A stretch of DNA of 47,257 nucleotides from Symploca sp. SIO2E9 (GCA_010692645.1 JAAHGS010000043.1:1-47257); one strand, 5' to 3'; shown: positions 29,501-37,200, numbered from the stretch's first letter. Notes: generated by a model not told the origin, from the sequence alone. Program-made: numbers and translations.

Positions 29501-29594
29501 CAGGGCGAAGATTCACCAATTTGAAAATCTTCGCTACCCACTCACCCTGAACACGAGTACGAGGAAGCAGTTTCATGGGGCTGTGTTTTCTCAT
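26562..29594 (-). CDS. MFS/nucleotide-translocase-like membrane protein fused to HEAT repeats
   Basis: 1010 residues. Residues ~35-475 contain about twelve hydrophobic segments in an MFS or ATP/ADP-translocase (Npt-like) arrangement, ending with a pair of helices near 445-465. Residues ~480-1010 are soluble alpha-helical HEAT/ARM-like repeats (for example DESLPVRQALLEVIAAKRL, then IRIQAWTALGEIG-type units). The transported or sensed ligand is unknown. The ATG at 29594 has no obvious Shine-Dalgarno; Met7 at 29576 is an alternative. It lies 54 bp downstream of infC on the same strand. Confidence 0.82.
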   Translation of the reverse strand: MRKHSPMKLLPRTRVQGEWVAKIFKLVNLRPEEGERTLLMFAFYTAASIGLLWLEYSAIALFLDKYGAESLPLIYIASAVMCAGLGSLYSWLQRILPMRVVLLAIALLTALPLLLLRLGLQVDYLDGLIAFGTVFLLRLWLDAVEVLNDLNSQVAANQLFNIREIKRTYPLVSSGLLIADVISGFSLPLLLLLFGLNNVLVAAALMMLIGAATLFYLAQRYEQAFPKSPVRQWEETEAQFGVSRTTGPLRRYIIPLFAFFILSEALFLLIEFQYLGQLEVTFEPSEIAGFLGLFGGIIGLCELTSQWFLSSRVIDRLGVFGAAMVLPASLSVLGIITLTGVLDLVLGLLGQTITFPAWLTGLFLGLILLKFIDELFRYTLIAGIEPVLFQPLPPRIRYSIQTSVQGIAKPMSSGITGISILITIGFLRWVFPTESEMIWEQWQSLVFGTAIVFFSLSWWLSAWFLRSSYVNLLVESAEQQGRLGFADAALRALKRAVVEALEQPGTEADKSSCIQLLCQMDPENVGEVLAPLLPQLPALLQCQSLEAMLEHPQKAYLQDVQLLIEQKPPPEVLALALRYVWLTQTELEPHKIKPYLHSTVHPLLRATAAVLILRRGTVTQKAQATNTLRRLLISKQEQERVIGTRALAETEHLQALRVHIPNLLQDESLPVRQALLEVIAAKRLSDYYGHLIKKLDEKSTREAARLALVSMGNEAIPLLLELSEDHCQKDLVRIQAWTALGEIGTPQALNLLVQQLMTSWGTTRRNLLRILLKIPQEAGIEVVLDNLGRTGVEILIEQELLLLGQIYAALLDLSVEQIAIPEADLLRGALEDMQVDLLDRCFLLMKLLYPFSAIQAAAFNLQSDSRSNRALALEILDNTVDIPLKRAFLGVLDRRTTAEKLACLVELLPYQPMKPSNRLRRLLELRHFLSDWSLACCFHLARKAHYSFTPEATLVCLRHPTGFVKEAVLAYLREVSPRTCIKLLSAFKNDPDRLVAAQAQQIIGELGLGI

Positions 29595-29648
29595 TAGTCA
29601 TTAGATCATTAGCACTTTGTCCTGACAAATGACTAATGAACATGAGCA

Positions 29649-30176
29649 TCATTTCTTAGGAGAAAGCAACATCATCATGTTGCGACCCTCTCTTTTTGGT
29701 GCCTGCTGAACTTCTGCAATATCTTGCAAATCCACTGCCATGCGTTTGAGTAACTCCTCTGCTAAGTTAGAATGCTGGATTTCTCTGCCTCTGAAAGTAA
29801 TCGTGGCTTTGACCTTATCTCCAGATTTAAGAAAGCGTTCTGCATGATTGACGCGCACCCGATAATCGTGATCATCGATTTTGTAGCGCATCTTCACTTC
29901 CTTGACATCAGCAGTGTGTTGCTTTTTCCTGGCTTCGCGGGCTTTTTTCTCCTGTTCAAATTTGTACTTGCCGTAGTCCATGATCCGACACACTGGCGGG
30001 TCTGCTTTATCACTCACCAAGACTAAATCTAGCTCTTGCTCCTCAGCAAGGCGCTGACCCTCTTGAGGCGTGATAATCCCTAGCTGTTCGCCCTTGGTGC
30101 CGATGGCTCGAATCTGGGGAAATCGAATTTTTTCGTTAATTATGGGTATGTCGCGTTGGCGTCTTTTATCTGTCAC
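29649..30176 (-). CDS. infC: Translation initiation factor IF-3
   Basis: 175 residues, full length. N-terminal domain starts [21 protein letters not shown], then a lysine-rich linker ([13 protein letters not shown]), and the C-terminal ribosome-binding domain contains [15 protein letters not shown] and [14 protein letters not shown]. The start is a GTG at 30176. IF-3 binds the 30S subunit and proofreads initiator tRNA pairing; infC is often autoregulated through a non-AUG start, which fits the GTG. Confidence 0.96.
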   Translation of the reverse strand: MTDKRRQRDIPIINEKIRFPQIRAIGTKGEQLGIITPQEGQRLAEEQELDLVLVSDKADPPVCRIMDYGKYKFEQEKKAREARKKQHTADVKEVKMRYKIDDHDYRVRVNHAERFLKSGDKVKATITFRGREIQHSNLAEELLKRMAVDLQDIAEVQQAPKREGRNMMMLLSPKK

Positions 30177-30400
30177 AGGCCTATTAGTTAGTTCTTGGAT
30201 TGATCAAGAGTAGGCTTCATTTACTTGCTATTCTACTGATTCTGATCTGGTTTCGGCTGGAGTTGTTAACGTAACTTCCCAAAAAATTAGTAAATTGATT
30301 GATCACAAAGCTGAATTTCAGGAGATTCTCAGGCGCTCAACTTAGGGAAACCAGTACAATAGGGGAGAAAGTGTAAATTTTTTTGAACTTGGGGCTAATC

Positions 30401-31375
30401 TTGAGCAAACCTGTGCCTTGGCAGCAACGAATTGGTTCTCAAAGAGACTGGTTTTGGCGGGGCTGGCAGACTAGATATACTTATTTTCGTCCACCGGCAA
30501 ATGCTATGGCGGGAACTACACCTGTAATTTTACTGCATGGTTTTGGAGCTTCGATTGGGCATTGGCGTCATAATTTGGAAGTTTTAGGTCAGTACCATAC
30601 AGTCTATGCTCTAGATATGTTAGGTTTTGGAGCGTCTCGGAAAGCCTCAGCTAACTACAAAATCCAACTCTGGGTAGATCAAGTATACGATTTTTGGCAG
30701 ACTTTTATTGGGCAGCAGGCAGTGCTGGTAGGGAATTCTATGGGTTCAATGGTTTGTTTGGCGGCAGCAGCAGCCTATCCAGAAATGGTGAAAGGGATTG
30801 CCATGATTAATTTGCCAGATTTGTCCCAGCGAGAGGAGGCAATCCCTAGTTGGCTACAACCTTTGGTTTTTACAGCCGAGAGGGTTGTAGCCCCTATGTT
30901 TGTCAAAAGTCTGTTTTATCTGATCCGACGCCCACCAATTCTGCGCCGGATCTTATCTGGGCTAGTCTACGCTAATCCACAGGCTGTAACTACTGAGTTA
31001 GTTGAAATTCTGGCAGAACCTGCCCAAGATCAAGGTGCAGCTGCTGTTTTTAGTGAGCTGTTTAAAGCTACAAACTCTCCTGAGTATGCTCCTAAAGTCA
31101 AAACTATTTTGCCAACCTTAGCAATACCGATGCTGTTAATATGGGGACTTCAAGACCGGATGATTCCCCCTAGTTTGGCACGTCCTCGTCAGTATCTTGA
31201 ACTTAATCCTAATTTGAAGTTAGTGGAATTAGAGCATGCGGGTCATTGTCCTCACGATGAATGCCCTGAGCAAGTTAATCAGATTGTATTAGACTGGCTT
31301 GCTGCTCAGTTTATGCAGCAATCAGATCACAATATCTCTTCGGTATCTTCTACCAGCATTGAAAAGTTAAGGTGA
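30401..31375 (+). CDS. Alpha/beta hydrolase, pheophytinase-like
   Basis: About 324 residues from the TTG at 30401 (a GGGG precedes it at suitable distance); an in-frame TTG at 30383 is the longest alternative. The N-terminus W(F/V)WRGWQTRYTYFRP is typical of a conserved cyanobacterial hydrolase group related to plant pheophytinase. The oxyanion motif LLHGFGASIGHWRHN is followed by the nucleophile elbow GNSMGSMV, WGLQDRMIP (acid) and EHAGHCPHDECPE (His). No signal peptide. Substrate not established here. It is convergent with the methyltransferase gene, whose stop lies only 9 bp away. Confidence 0.85.
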   Translation: MSKPVPWQQRIGSQRDWFWRGWQTRYTYFRPPANAMAGTTPVILLHGFGASIGHWRHNLEVLGQYHTVYALDMLGFGASRKASANYKIQLWVDQVYDFWQTFIGQQAVLVGNSMGSMVCLAAAAAYPEMVKGIAMINLPDLSQREEAIPSWLQPLVFTAERVVAPMFVKSLFYLIRRPPILRRILSGLVYANPQAVTTELVEILAEPAQDQGAAAVFSELFKATNSPEYAPKVKTILPTLAIPMLLIWGLQDRMIPPSLARPRQYLELNPNLKLVELEHAGHCPHDECPEQVNQIVLDWLAAQFMQQSDHNISSVSSTSIEKLR

Positions 31376-31383
31376 AGGAGAGC

Positions 31384-32076
31384 TTATTTAACGGTTTGAA
31401 AGATTTTTATGCCCATTTTTTCATTGTAAAAATCCTTCATAATTACTTCTTTAAGCCACTGTTGTTCAGCTAAATAAGCATTAGTTGACCAAACAGACAC
31501 GATCAGGAAATTCCGACACTTCGATAGCTCTTTGAGCTGGGATAAGACCTTGGGGAGAACACTAAGGGCAAAGCTGTTCATGATCAAGAAACAATCTGCC
31601 CATGGCCAACTGATTTGCGTTGCGTCACCACTGATTAAATCAATGGAATTTAATCCAAGCATTTTGCTTACTTTTTGAGCTTCTAATACTCGCTCCAAAA
31701 CCATCTCAATTCCACAAAAACTGATTTCTGGCCAAAGTAAGGATCCATAAAGCAAAACTCTTCCATAGCCGCTGCCGAGATCTAAAATCTTGGAAATTCT
31801 AAAATTACCTAACTCTTTTAAAACTCCTAATTTCCTATATAGTTCTCTGATAAAATTGTAAGAAATGTCCCCTTGATACAATCGATGTTGCCCATACAGA
31901 AGCACAAGATCTATAAAGTCTAGCTTCTTTTCAACAGTTGCCCTTTCTAAACCAAGAGCAGCATCAATTTCTTGATCATCGAGGACATCATTGCCAGCAT
32001 GAACTTGAGTAATTAACTGGCGAATTTCATCTGCTTTTGATGAAAATATATTATGCCCAGTGACTTGTTTACTCAT
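31384..32076 (-). CDS. Class I SAM-dependent methyltransferase in the radical SAM peptide operon
   Basis: 230 residues. The Rossmann methyltransferase motif I is KILDLGSGYGRVLL near 95-108, motif II CGIEMV, then LISGDATQ and a motif IV-like DCFLIMNS. The N-terminal ~90 helical residues may be a substrate-recognition region. Its ATG overlaps the TGA of the radical SAM gene (ATGA, 32073-32076), so the two are translationally coupled. It probably modifies the same peptide, or acts as a companion tailoring enzyme; this is inferred from coupling only. Confidence 0.82.
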   Translation of the reverse strand: MSKQVTGHNIFSSKADEIRQLITQVHAGNDVLDDQEIDAALGLERATVEKKLDFIDLVLLYGQHRLYQGDISYNFIRELYRKLGVLKELGNFRISKILDLGSGYGRVLLYGSLLWPEISFCGIEMVLERVLEAQKVSKMLGLNSIDLISGDATQISWPWADCFLIMNSFALSVLPKVLSQLKELSKCRNFLIVSVWSTNAYLAEQQWLKEVIMKDFYNEKMGIKIFQTVK

Positions 32077-33557
32077 CGATCTGTATTGATTAACGGCTTA
32101 TTACCGATTATCGACTGGATCTTTTCCATTAGATCTTCCCAACGCTCTCGATCTTCTTCATATCTTGCATTTGCTTCTTTGACGTCCGTATGACAGTGTG
32201 GGCAAACTTCCTCATGATTCCAGATAAATTGATTGCATGCCTTGCATTTCTCCAGTTTTGGTGGCACTCTGCCGCCCTGATTAGCATCATCTTTGATTGT
32301 TTTTATCTCTGAGGAGTTAATAACAGGTTGAGTAATCCTTAGTTTTGGTATCTTGTCGCCACCAGATTGAGAACTCTGTTCGCAGCCGGGAATGGGTTCT
32401 AATGTTAATTCAAATTGACCAATAGCAAAGGCAGTGGGGCCAGCCTCTTTAACTTTGCGGACTCGTTCGCGCAATCCCTGTTTTTCAAGCTCTAAAACCC
32501 TATAATGACAATAGGGATTATTCCCAGGTAGACCTAGAAGTGAATGGGATGTCCAGGTACAGCCCCCTCGACAAACTTCAGCGTAGTAGCAATTTCTACA
32601 AAATCCCCATAAGTCATCTATAGACCTGAGTCTACCAAAGTGGATTTCTTTACTTGTATTCCAAATATCTTCCAGCGATAGGTCTCTGACGTTGCCTCCA
32701 GCATATCCTATAGTTGGAAGAGAGGGACAGCCTTTAACGGTTCCGTCTGCTTCCAAACCAATGGCTGTTTGTCCTGCCGAACACCCACTCCAATGATGAT
32801 CGCTTGGGCTGCGAAATTTGTGTTCGTATGGACCAAAGTAACCGATATTATTGCCAGCAATTATGGTTAACCCATTGTCATATGCTTCATCGAATAGCTG
32901 TGCTAAAAGAGGCATCAGTTCGAGAAGTTGGTATGGTTGTAAAATTAAATGCTCATTATCAACAGCATTTCCCATAGCTACGGTTAACTGAAGTTGCCAT
33001 TGTTGCGCTCCAGCGTCAATAATTTTATGCATCAACTGGCGTAGCATCGGGATTGTCTCGGGACCAATTTGCGTATTAACGCTGCGATTTAGCCCTGCTG
33101 CCTTGGCACGCCCTAAGGCATCAATGGCCATTTGATAGGAACCGGGCACTCCGCGCAAGCGATCATGCAATTCGGGCAATCCATCAATTGAAACTCCGAT
33201 ACCCTGCAATCCTGCGGCAACGGCCTCTTCGAGTTTCGATTGGGTGAAATTGCGAGCTCCCGTCTGTATTGCACAGTAAATGTTGTGACTTCTAATGGCT
33301 CTGATAATTTCAGTCCAGTCTTGACGCAAATATGCTTCACCACCAATTAAGGTAATCTCGCGGGTTCCCAGTTTAGCAAGATGATCAACTGTCTCAAGGC
33401 ACTCTTGAGTAGTTAACTCATCATTTCGAGGTTTACCTGCCCTGGAACCGCAATGTTGACATTTCAGATTGCAGGCAAGAGTAATTTCCCAAACAACATG
33501 AACGGGAGTATGATTTCGATAATCATCTTCGGTTCGCAATCTAGGTGGTCTTGGCAT
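32073..33557 (-). CDS. Radical SAM/SPASM peptide maturase (Y-X10-GDL peptide associated)
   Basis: 494 residues. The radical SAM cluster motif is C29-x3-C33-x2-C36 (ACNLKCQHC), followed by a TIM-barrel with GGEAYLRQDW and SIDG. A SPASM-type auxiliary iron-sulfur domain follows: GCSAGQTAIGLEADGTVKGC, then CRNCYYAEVCRGGC. The last ~60 residues add a four-cysteine zinc ribbon (CKACNQF...CPHCH near 437-457) and a charged helix, which is not standard for SPASM maturases. Two small peptides with a Y-X10-GDL motif lie directly upstream on the same strand, and a TIGRFAM-type association of such peptides with this maturase group is remembered, not looked up. It probably installs a radical modification (cross-link, thioether or epimerisation) on those peptides. 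Confidence 0.85.
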   Translation of the reverse strand: MPRPPRLRTEDDYRNHTPVHVVWEITLACNLKCQHCGSRAGKPRNDELTTQECLETVDHLAKLGTREITLIGGEAYLRQDWTEIIRAIRSHNIYCAIQTGARNFTQSKLEEAVAAGLQGIGVSIDGLPELHDRLRGVPGSYQMAIDALGRAKAAGLNRSVNTQIGPETIPMLRQLMHKIIDAGAQQWQLQLTVAMGNAVDNEHLILQPYQLLELMPLLAQLFDEAYDNGLTIIAGNNIGYFGPYEHKFRSPSDHHWSGCSAGQTAIGLEADGTVKGCPSLPTIGYAGGNVRDLSLEDIWNTSKEIHFGRLRSIDDLWGFCRNCYYAEVCRGGCTWTSHSLLGLPGNNPYCHYRVLELEKQGLRERVRKVKEAGPTAFAIGQFELTLEPIPGCEQSSQSGGDKIPKLRITQPVINSSEIKTIKDDANQGGRVPPKLEKCKACNQFIWNHEEVCPHCHTDVKEANARYEEDRERWEDLMEKIQSIIGNKPLINTDR

Positions 33558-33802
33558 CTCTATAACCTTATAAAGATAAAAAATTTGATTCTTCTTTGGT
33601 CACTAAAGGAAATTTTTAGGAATTTACTTTATTTCAATCTAGGAGAATGACAAAAGCTTTGAGGAAATCAATCAGTTCCTTGTATGGATGTCAAGAAACA
33701 GAAATGTTTTTTGACATAAAGTTTATAGTCTGGTATTGAGGCATCTTGGAATGCATCTAAATAGATGCATTCGGCGACTGCAAAAATACCTAATTACCTG
33801 GA

Positions 33803-33979
33803 CTAACAGTTTCGTTCGAGTTTAGCGATTTCTAGCTTTAAAAGTTCAAGTGCAGCTGAAACATCACCTGCTTCTTTGAGCCATTCTTCTGTTTGCTGCA
33901 CCATCGCTTTCATTCTTTCTAGATCGCCTGAAACTATGGATTCATGGATAGCAACTCCATAGGGTAATACTACTGTCAT
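33803..33979 (-). CDS. Y-X10-GDL putative modified peptide 1
   Basis: 58 residues, start MTVVLPYGVAIHESIVSGDL. Tyr7 is separated from Gly18-Asp-Leu by exactly ten residues, the signature of a family of small maturase-associated peptides (related to DUF1843 as I recall). The rest is an amphipathic helical hairpin (MKAMVQQTEEWL, then SAALELLKLEIAKLERN) ending in Cys58. AAGGAG lies 8 bp before the ATG. The gene sits 246 bp upstream of the radical SAM gene on the same strand, with a hairpin (33749-33772) between that may limit read-through so that peptide exceeds enzyme. The modified residues are unknown; no leader cleavage site of GG type is visible. Confidence 0.82.
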   Translation of the reverse strand: MTVVLPYGVAIHESIVSGDLERMKAMVQQTEEWLKEAGDVSAALELLKLEIAKLERNC

Positions 33980-34077
33980 TATTTATCTCCTTAGGTTTCT
34001 AGTCTGGTATTGAGGTATCTTGGAATGCATCTGAAATAGATGCATTCGGCGACTGCAAAAATACCTAATTACCTGGA

Positions 34078-34254
34078 CTAACCGTTTCGTTCAAGCTTAG
34101 TAATTTCCAGCTTTAGAAGTTCAAGTGCAGCTGAGACATCACCTGCTTCTCTGAGCCATTCTTCTGCCTGCTGCACTAGTGCTTTCATTCTTTCTAGATC
34201 GCCTGAAGCTGAACATTCATGGATAGTAGCTGCATACAATAATACTGCTGTCAT
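34078..34254 (-). CDS. Y-X10-GDL putative modified peptide 2
   Basis: 58 residues, start MTAVLLYAATIHECSASGDL, with Tyr7-X10-GDL in the same register as peptide 1. From residue 18 onward it is nearly identical to peptide 1; the differences cluster at residues 3-16, which suggests that the N-terminal segment around Tyr and before GDL is the variable, possibly functional part. It carries Cys14 where peptide 1 has Ser, and ends in Asn-Gly rather than Asn-Cys. GGAG precedes the ATG. It is the first gene of the operon. Confidence 0.82.
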   Translation of the reverse strand: MTAVLLYAATIHECSASGDLERMKALVQQAEEWLREAGDVSAALELLKLEITKLERNG

Positions 34255-34590
34255 TATTGAACTCCTTTAAATCTCGCGTTAAAAGACAATTATAGCAATT
34301 TCTACAATAAAACACTATAATTGAAACAAACTATGCTCTGTAATTGTAGCAGAACATTTGATTGAGATCATCATAATTTTCTCTTATTGTTTAAAAAAAT
34401 TAACAAAGTGCAAGTTTTAGGGTTGTTATAGCAATCGCTAAGGCGGTTAAGACATTAAAAAAGTCTCAAACTAAGATAGAACTTGGCTTTTCCTCCTGCC
34501 TCCTGCGATAAATGTGGAGTAACTGAAACTATTCCCTCTTCTAGTAAAACGAATTAATTAAAACCCCTCATCTTTGAATCACGGAGGATG
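34255..34590. other. Leader region of the peptide operon and second 38-bp repeat
   Basis: AT-rich non-coding DNA that should carry the promoter of the peptide operon. At 34427-34464 it contains the second copy of the dispersed repeat seen at 6271-6308. No other feature was recognised. Confidence 0.45.
34427..34464. repeat. Interspersed 38-bp repeat, copy 2
   Basis: This is the second copy of the dispersed sequence at 6271-6308, differing at two positions (C to T in CGCTAAGG and C to A near the end). It lies in the non-coding leader side of the peptide operon. Confidence 0.6.
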
Positions 34591-35994
34591 TCAATATCCT
34601 GTTGGCAGTAAATCCTTGTAGTCTACTTGGAGATGTCTTAGAATTAACTCACAGACATCGGTAGCATCAATTGCTTTAGCTTGGCTTAGGTGCCTCTGTC
34701 CTGTGAGCAATAGTGGGCTCTCGGCGGATGAGGTAGTAATCTGACCGTGACAACCACGGACTAGTGTAGCATCGAGAGGAATCACATCCATTAGATAGCG
34801 AAATCCAAGCTGTTTTTTGATTAGGGTTAGACCTATTTTGAGCTTGGGAAATTTGAGCTGTTGGTCTAGGAAGAGTTCTACAGGATCGTAACCTGGTTTA
34901 CGATGAATATCAACAGTCCTAGCAAAGTCTGGGGCTCGAGAGTCATCAAGCCAGTAATAGTATGTAAACCAGGCATCAGGCTCGGCAATTACTACTAACT
35001 CACCTGAGCGAGGATGATCTAGATGGTATACTTGTTTACCTGCTTCATCTAATACCTGGGCAATACCTTCAGTTGACTCTAGTAATGAGCGAACCTGGGA
35101 TTCACAATCTGGGTCGTTAATATATACATGGGCAATCTGATGGTCAGCCACTGCAAAAGCTTTACTTGCCCCAGCATCAAGTAGTTCTCGCCCCAATTCT
35201 TCACGTACCGCAATTAAGCCATTTTCCCGCAGCATGCGATTGATGTAAACTGGTTTGGAGACTGGGGTGATGCCGTATTCAGACAGAATAACAATCTGAG
35301 CATCTCGTGCTTGGTAATATTGAATTAAATCGCCACAAACTTTATCAATTTCTTGCAGAGCTCTTGCTATCTTGTTCTCATCGGGACCAAATTTCTGTAA
35401 AGGATAATCTAGATGGGGTAAATAGACTAGTGTCAGTGTAGGATTGTAGTGTTCTTCAAGCCATTTGGCGGAATTGGCAATCCAGCGACTGCAATCAATT
35501 GATGCATTTGGTCCCCAAAAATTGAATAGGGGAAATTGACCTAATTTTGCCTGTAGCTGCGATCGCAACTGGGCTGGTTTAGTATAGATATCGGGAATTT
35601 TTCTACCATCAGCAGGATACATGGGACGAGGTGTGACTTCATAATCCGCAGATGAGTACATGTTGTACCACCAGAAAAGGTTGGCACAGGTAAAGGAGGG
35701 ATCCATTGAGCGAGCAATGTCCCAAATTTTAGGAGCTTGTACTAGTTTATTGGACTGTCGCCAAAATTTGATTTCGCAGTGTTCCCGGAAGTACCAACCA
35801 TTACCGACAATGCCATGTTCGTTGGGATATTTACCTGTGAGATAGGTTGTTTGAGCGGTGCAGGTAACAGCAGGTAAGACTGGGTTAATAGAAATAAGTT
35901 GTCCGCCACTAGCCCATTGTGACAGATGAGGAGTATATTCCCCTAGCCAACGGGGTGTCAATCCTACTACATTCAGAACAACGGTTTTATTCAT
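34591..35994 (-). CDS. eboF: EboF-like alkaline phosphatase / nucleotide pyrophosphatase family protein
   Basis: 467 residues from the ATG at 35994 (a TTG at 36000 is in frame). It has the alkaline-phosphatase superfamily core: an N-terminal VLNVVGLTPRW metal-site strand, the nucleophile region PAVTCTAQTTYLTGKYPNEHG with Thr, LPHLDYPLQKFG, ILSEYGIT and the late RGCHGQI. This is the nucleotide pyrophosphatase/phosphodiesterase-like member found as the last gene of ebo clusters, which are involved in moving scytonemin precursors to the periplasm. The core enzymes of scytonemin synthesis are not in the window. It is separated from the rest of the ebo genes by a divergent DedA-like gene and a repeat region. 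Confidence 0.82.
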   Translation of the reverse strand: MNKTVVLNVVGLTPRWLGEYTPHLSQWASGGQLISINPVLPAVTCTAQTTYLTGKYPNEHGIVGNGWYFREHCEIKFWRQSNKLVQAPKIWDIARSMDPSFTCANLFWWYNMYSSADYEVTPRPMYPADGRKIPDIYTKPAQLRSQLQAKLGQFPLFNFWGPNASIDCSRWIANSAKWLEEHYNPTLTLVYLPHLDYPLQKFGPDENKIARALQEIDKVCGDLIQYYQARDAQIVILSEYGITPVSKPVYINRMLRENGLIAVREELGRELLDAGASKAFAVADHQIAHVYINDPDCESQVRSLLESTEGIAQVLDEAGKQVYHLDHPRSGELVVIAEPDAWFTYYYWLDDSRAPDFARTVDIHRKPGYDPVELFLDQQLKFPKLKIGLTLIKKQLGFRYLMDVIPLDATLVRGCHGQITTSSAESPLLLTGQRHLSQAKAIDATDVCELILRHLQVDYKDLLPTGY

Positions 35995-36020
35995 GAGCAA
36001 GCCTAGAGCGTTGGCAAATT

Positions 36021-36656
36021 ATGAAACGATACTGGACTATTATTGGCACTCTGCTGTTATTTTTTCTAATAGTTTTCCTGATTGTGGAACAACTTGAGCT
36101 GCCTTTGCTTACCAATCCCGATGAATGGATGAAAGCTAGTACTGTTGGTACTGCAGTATTGGGCATTGCTTTACTAATAGCAGACTTGTTCATCCCCGTT
36201 CCTTCCAGTCTGGTAATGATTGCTAATGGTGCGCTATTTGGGGTTGTGCTTGGTACTATTTTGTCACTGTTAGGCAATTTAGGGGCAGCCCTTACGGGAT
36301 TTTTTCTAGGTAAATGGGGAAGTTCTTTTATAAGTAGAGTTGTCTCCCCCGAGCAACGTAGACAAGCCAACCGCATGTTGGAAAAATGGGGTTTATTAGC
36401 GATTATTGTGACACGCCCGGTTCCTTTACTAGCTGAAACTACTGTGATTATGGCAGGTACATCTACCATGTCATGGAATAGTATATCTTTAGCATCATTA
36501 GTCGGTTCTTTTCCTGGGGCGCTAATTTATGCTTTGACTGGGGCAACTGCTACTAGTTTTAACAATAGTTTGTTGATGTTTGGTTTGGTGTTGTTGATTG
36601 CTGGGGTATTTTGGTTAGTAGGTAATCTTCTGAATCGCAGCCTCTCGAAAAAATAA
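36021..36656 (+). CDS. VTT/DedA (TVP38-TMEM64) family membrane protein
   Basis: 211 residues with five to six hydrophobic segments, the first at about 5-25. The VTT signature is visible: a re-entrant GNLGAALTGFFLGKWG, and FxxRxxPxxxE in the form IVTRPVPLLAETTVIMAGTS. DedA-family proteins flip or transport lipids such as undecaprenyl phosphate or phosphatidylethanolamine and help maintain the proton motive force. It is divergent from eboF with about 26 bp between the start codons, so the two promoters must overlap the coding regions. Confidence 0.85.
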   Translation: MKRYWTIIGTLLLFFLIVFLIVEQLELPLLTNPDEWMKASTVGTAVLGIALLIADLFIPVPSSLVMIANGALFGVVLGTILSLLGNLGAALTGFFLGKWGSSFISRVVSPEQRRQANRMLEKWGLLAIIVTRPVPLLAETTVIMAGTSTMSWNSISLASLVGSFPGALIYALTGATATSFNNSLLMFGLVLLIAGVFWLVGNLLNRSLSKK

Positions 36657-36987
36657 GAGTCTTCCTTCCAGTGGCTTGAGCTCAAACAGTTCCAGAGAGA
36701 AAGGAGGAGTATCTGAAACCTAACAAAGCTAGTATGGGCACAATAGTCAAGGAGTTACACACTGTACAAATCAGCCATAATTTGTATCAGGCAATTCGGT
36801 CATTTCACACGCTTCGACTAACCCTAATTTGCTCACTGCCTTTGCTGTCTCAGGCACTAGGAATGGCTGAAATAACCAAATCTCCTATAGTACTAATGTA
36901 CGATGGCCTGAACTAATGCAGCTTATAGCCATGTTTTACATAGCAGGTTTGGTTGACCCAAAATAATCAGGCTTGAGAGTGAAAGCT
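36657..36987. other. Intergenic region after the DedA-like gene
   Basis: About 330 bp. A short plus-strand frame (36734-36916) has no protein-like features and is not called. No repeat or RNA was recognised. Confidence 0.4.
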
Positions 36988-37200
36988 TTATTTGATTAGG
37001 CTTTCAGAGTAACCGTACAAATATTCGTTATGTACACCCCTTGAGAAGTAACAACCAGGAGTACCAGCAGTAGCGGAGTCACAAATAGTATCAGCAACAG
37101 CCTTATCAATGCCTAGCAAGACTGTAGAAAGCAAAAGGCAAGCAAAAAAAGAAAGTAGAAATCTCTTTGCCCTAGTTAGGGTACACCTTAAATAGTTCAT
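36988..37200 (-). pseudogene. Truncated paralog of the secreted ferritin-like protein
   Basis: 70 residues. A signal peptide (basic start, FLLSFFACLLLSTVLLGIDK, cut near AVA) is followed by CYFSRGVHNEYLYGYSES and a stop. The N-terminus of the secreted protein at 39784-41712 reads closely alike: ILSVLACLLISIVFLGID, then IYFSNGVHNNYL. Only this first ~60-residue module is shared and the ferritin-like domain is missing. It is either a decayed duplicate or a genuine small secreted protein derived from it. Confidence 0.6.

Larger units (their letters stand above)
33719..34260 (-). repeat. Tandem duplication of peptide gene plus 3' hairpin
   Basis: Two ~275-bp units (33719-33990 and 33995-34260) each contain a ribosome-binding site, a 58-codon gene and a downstream non-coding segment with the same hairpin. 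The stem GAATGCATC/GATGCATTC is perfect at 33749-33772 (6-nt loop) and 34023-34047 (7-nt loop). The non-coding parts are almost identical, the coding parts slightly less so near their starts. Confidence 0.85.

Noticed and set aside
36734-36916. 60-residue plus-strand frame
   Set aside because: No ribosome-binding site, no recognisable composition or partner; treated as non-coding.
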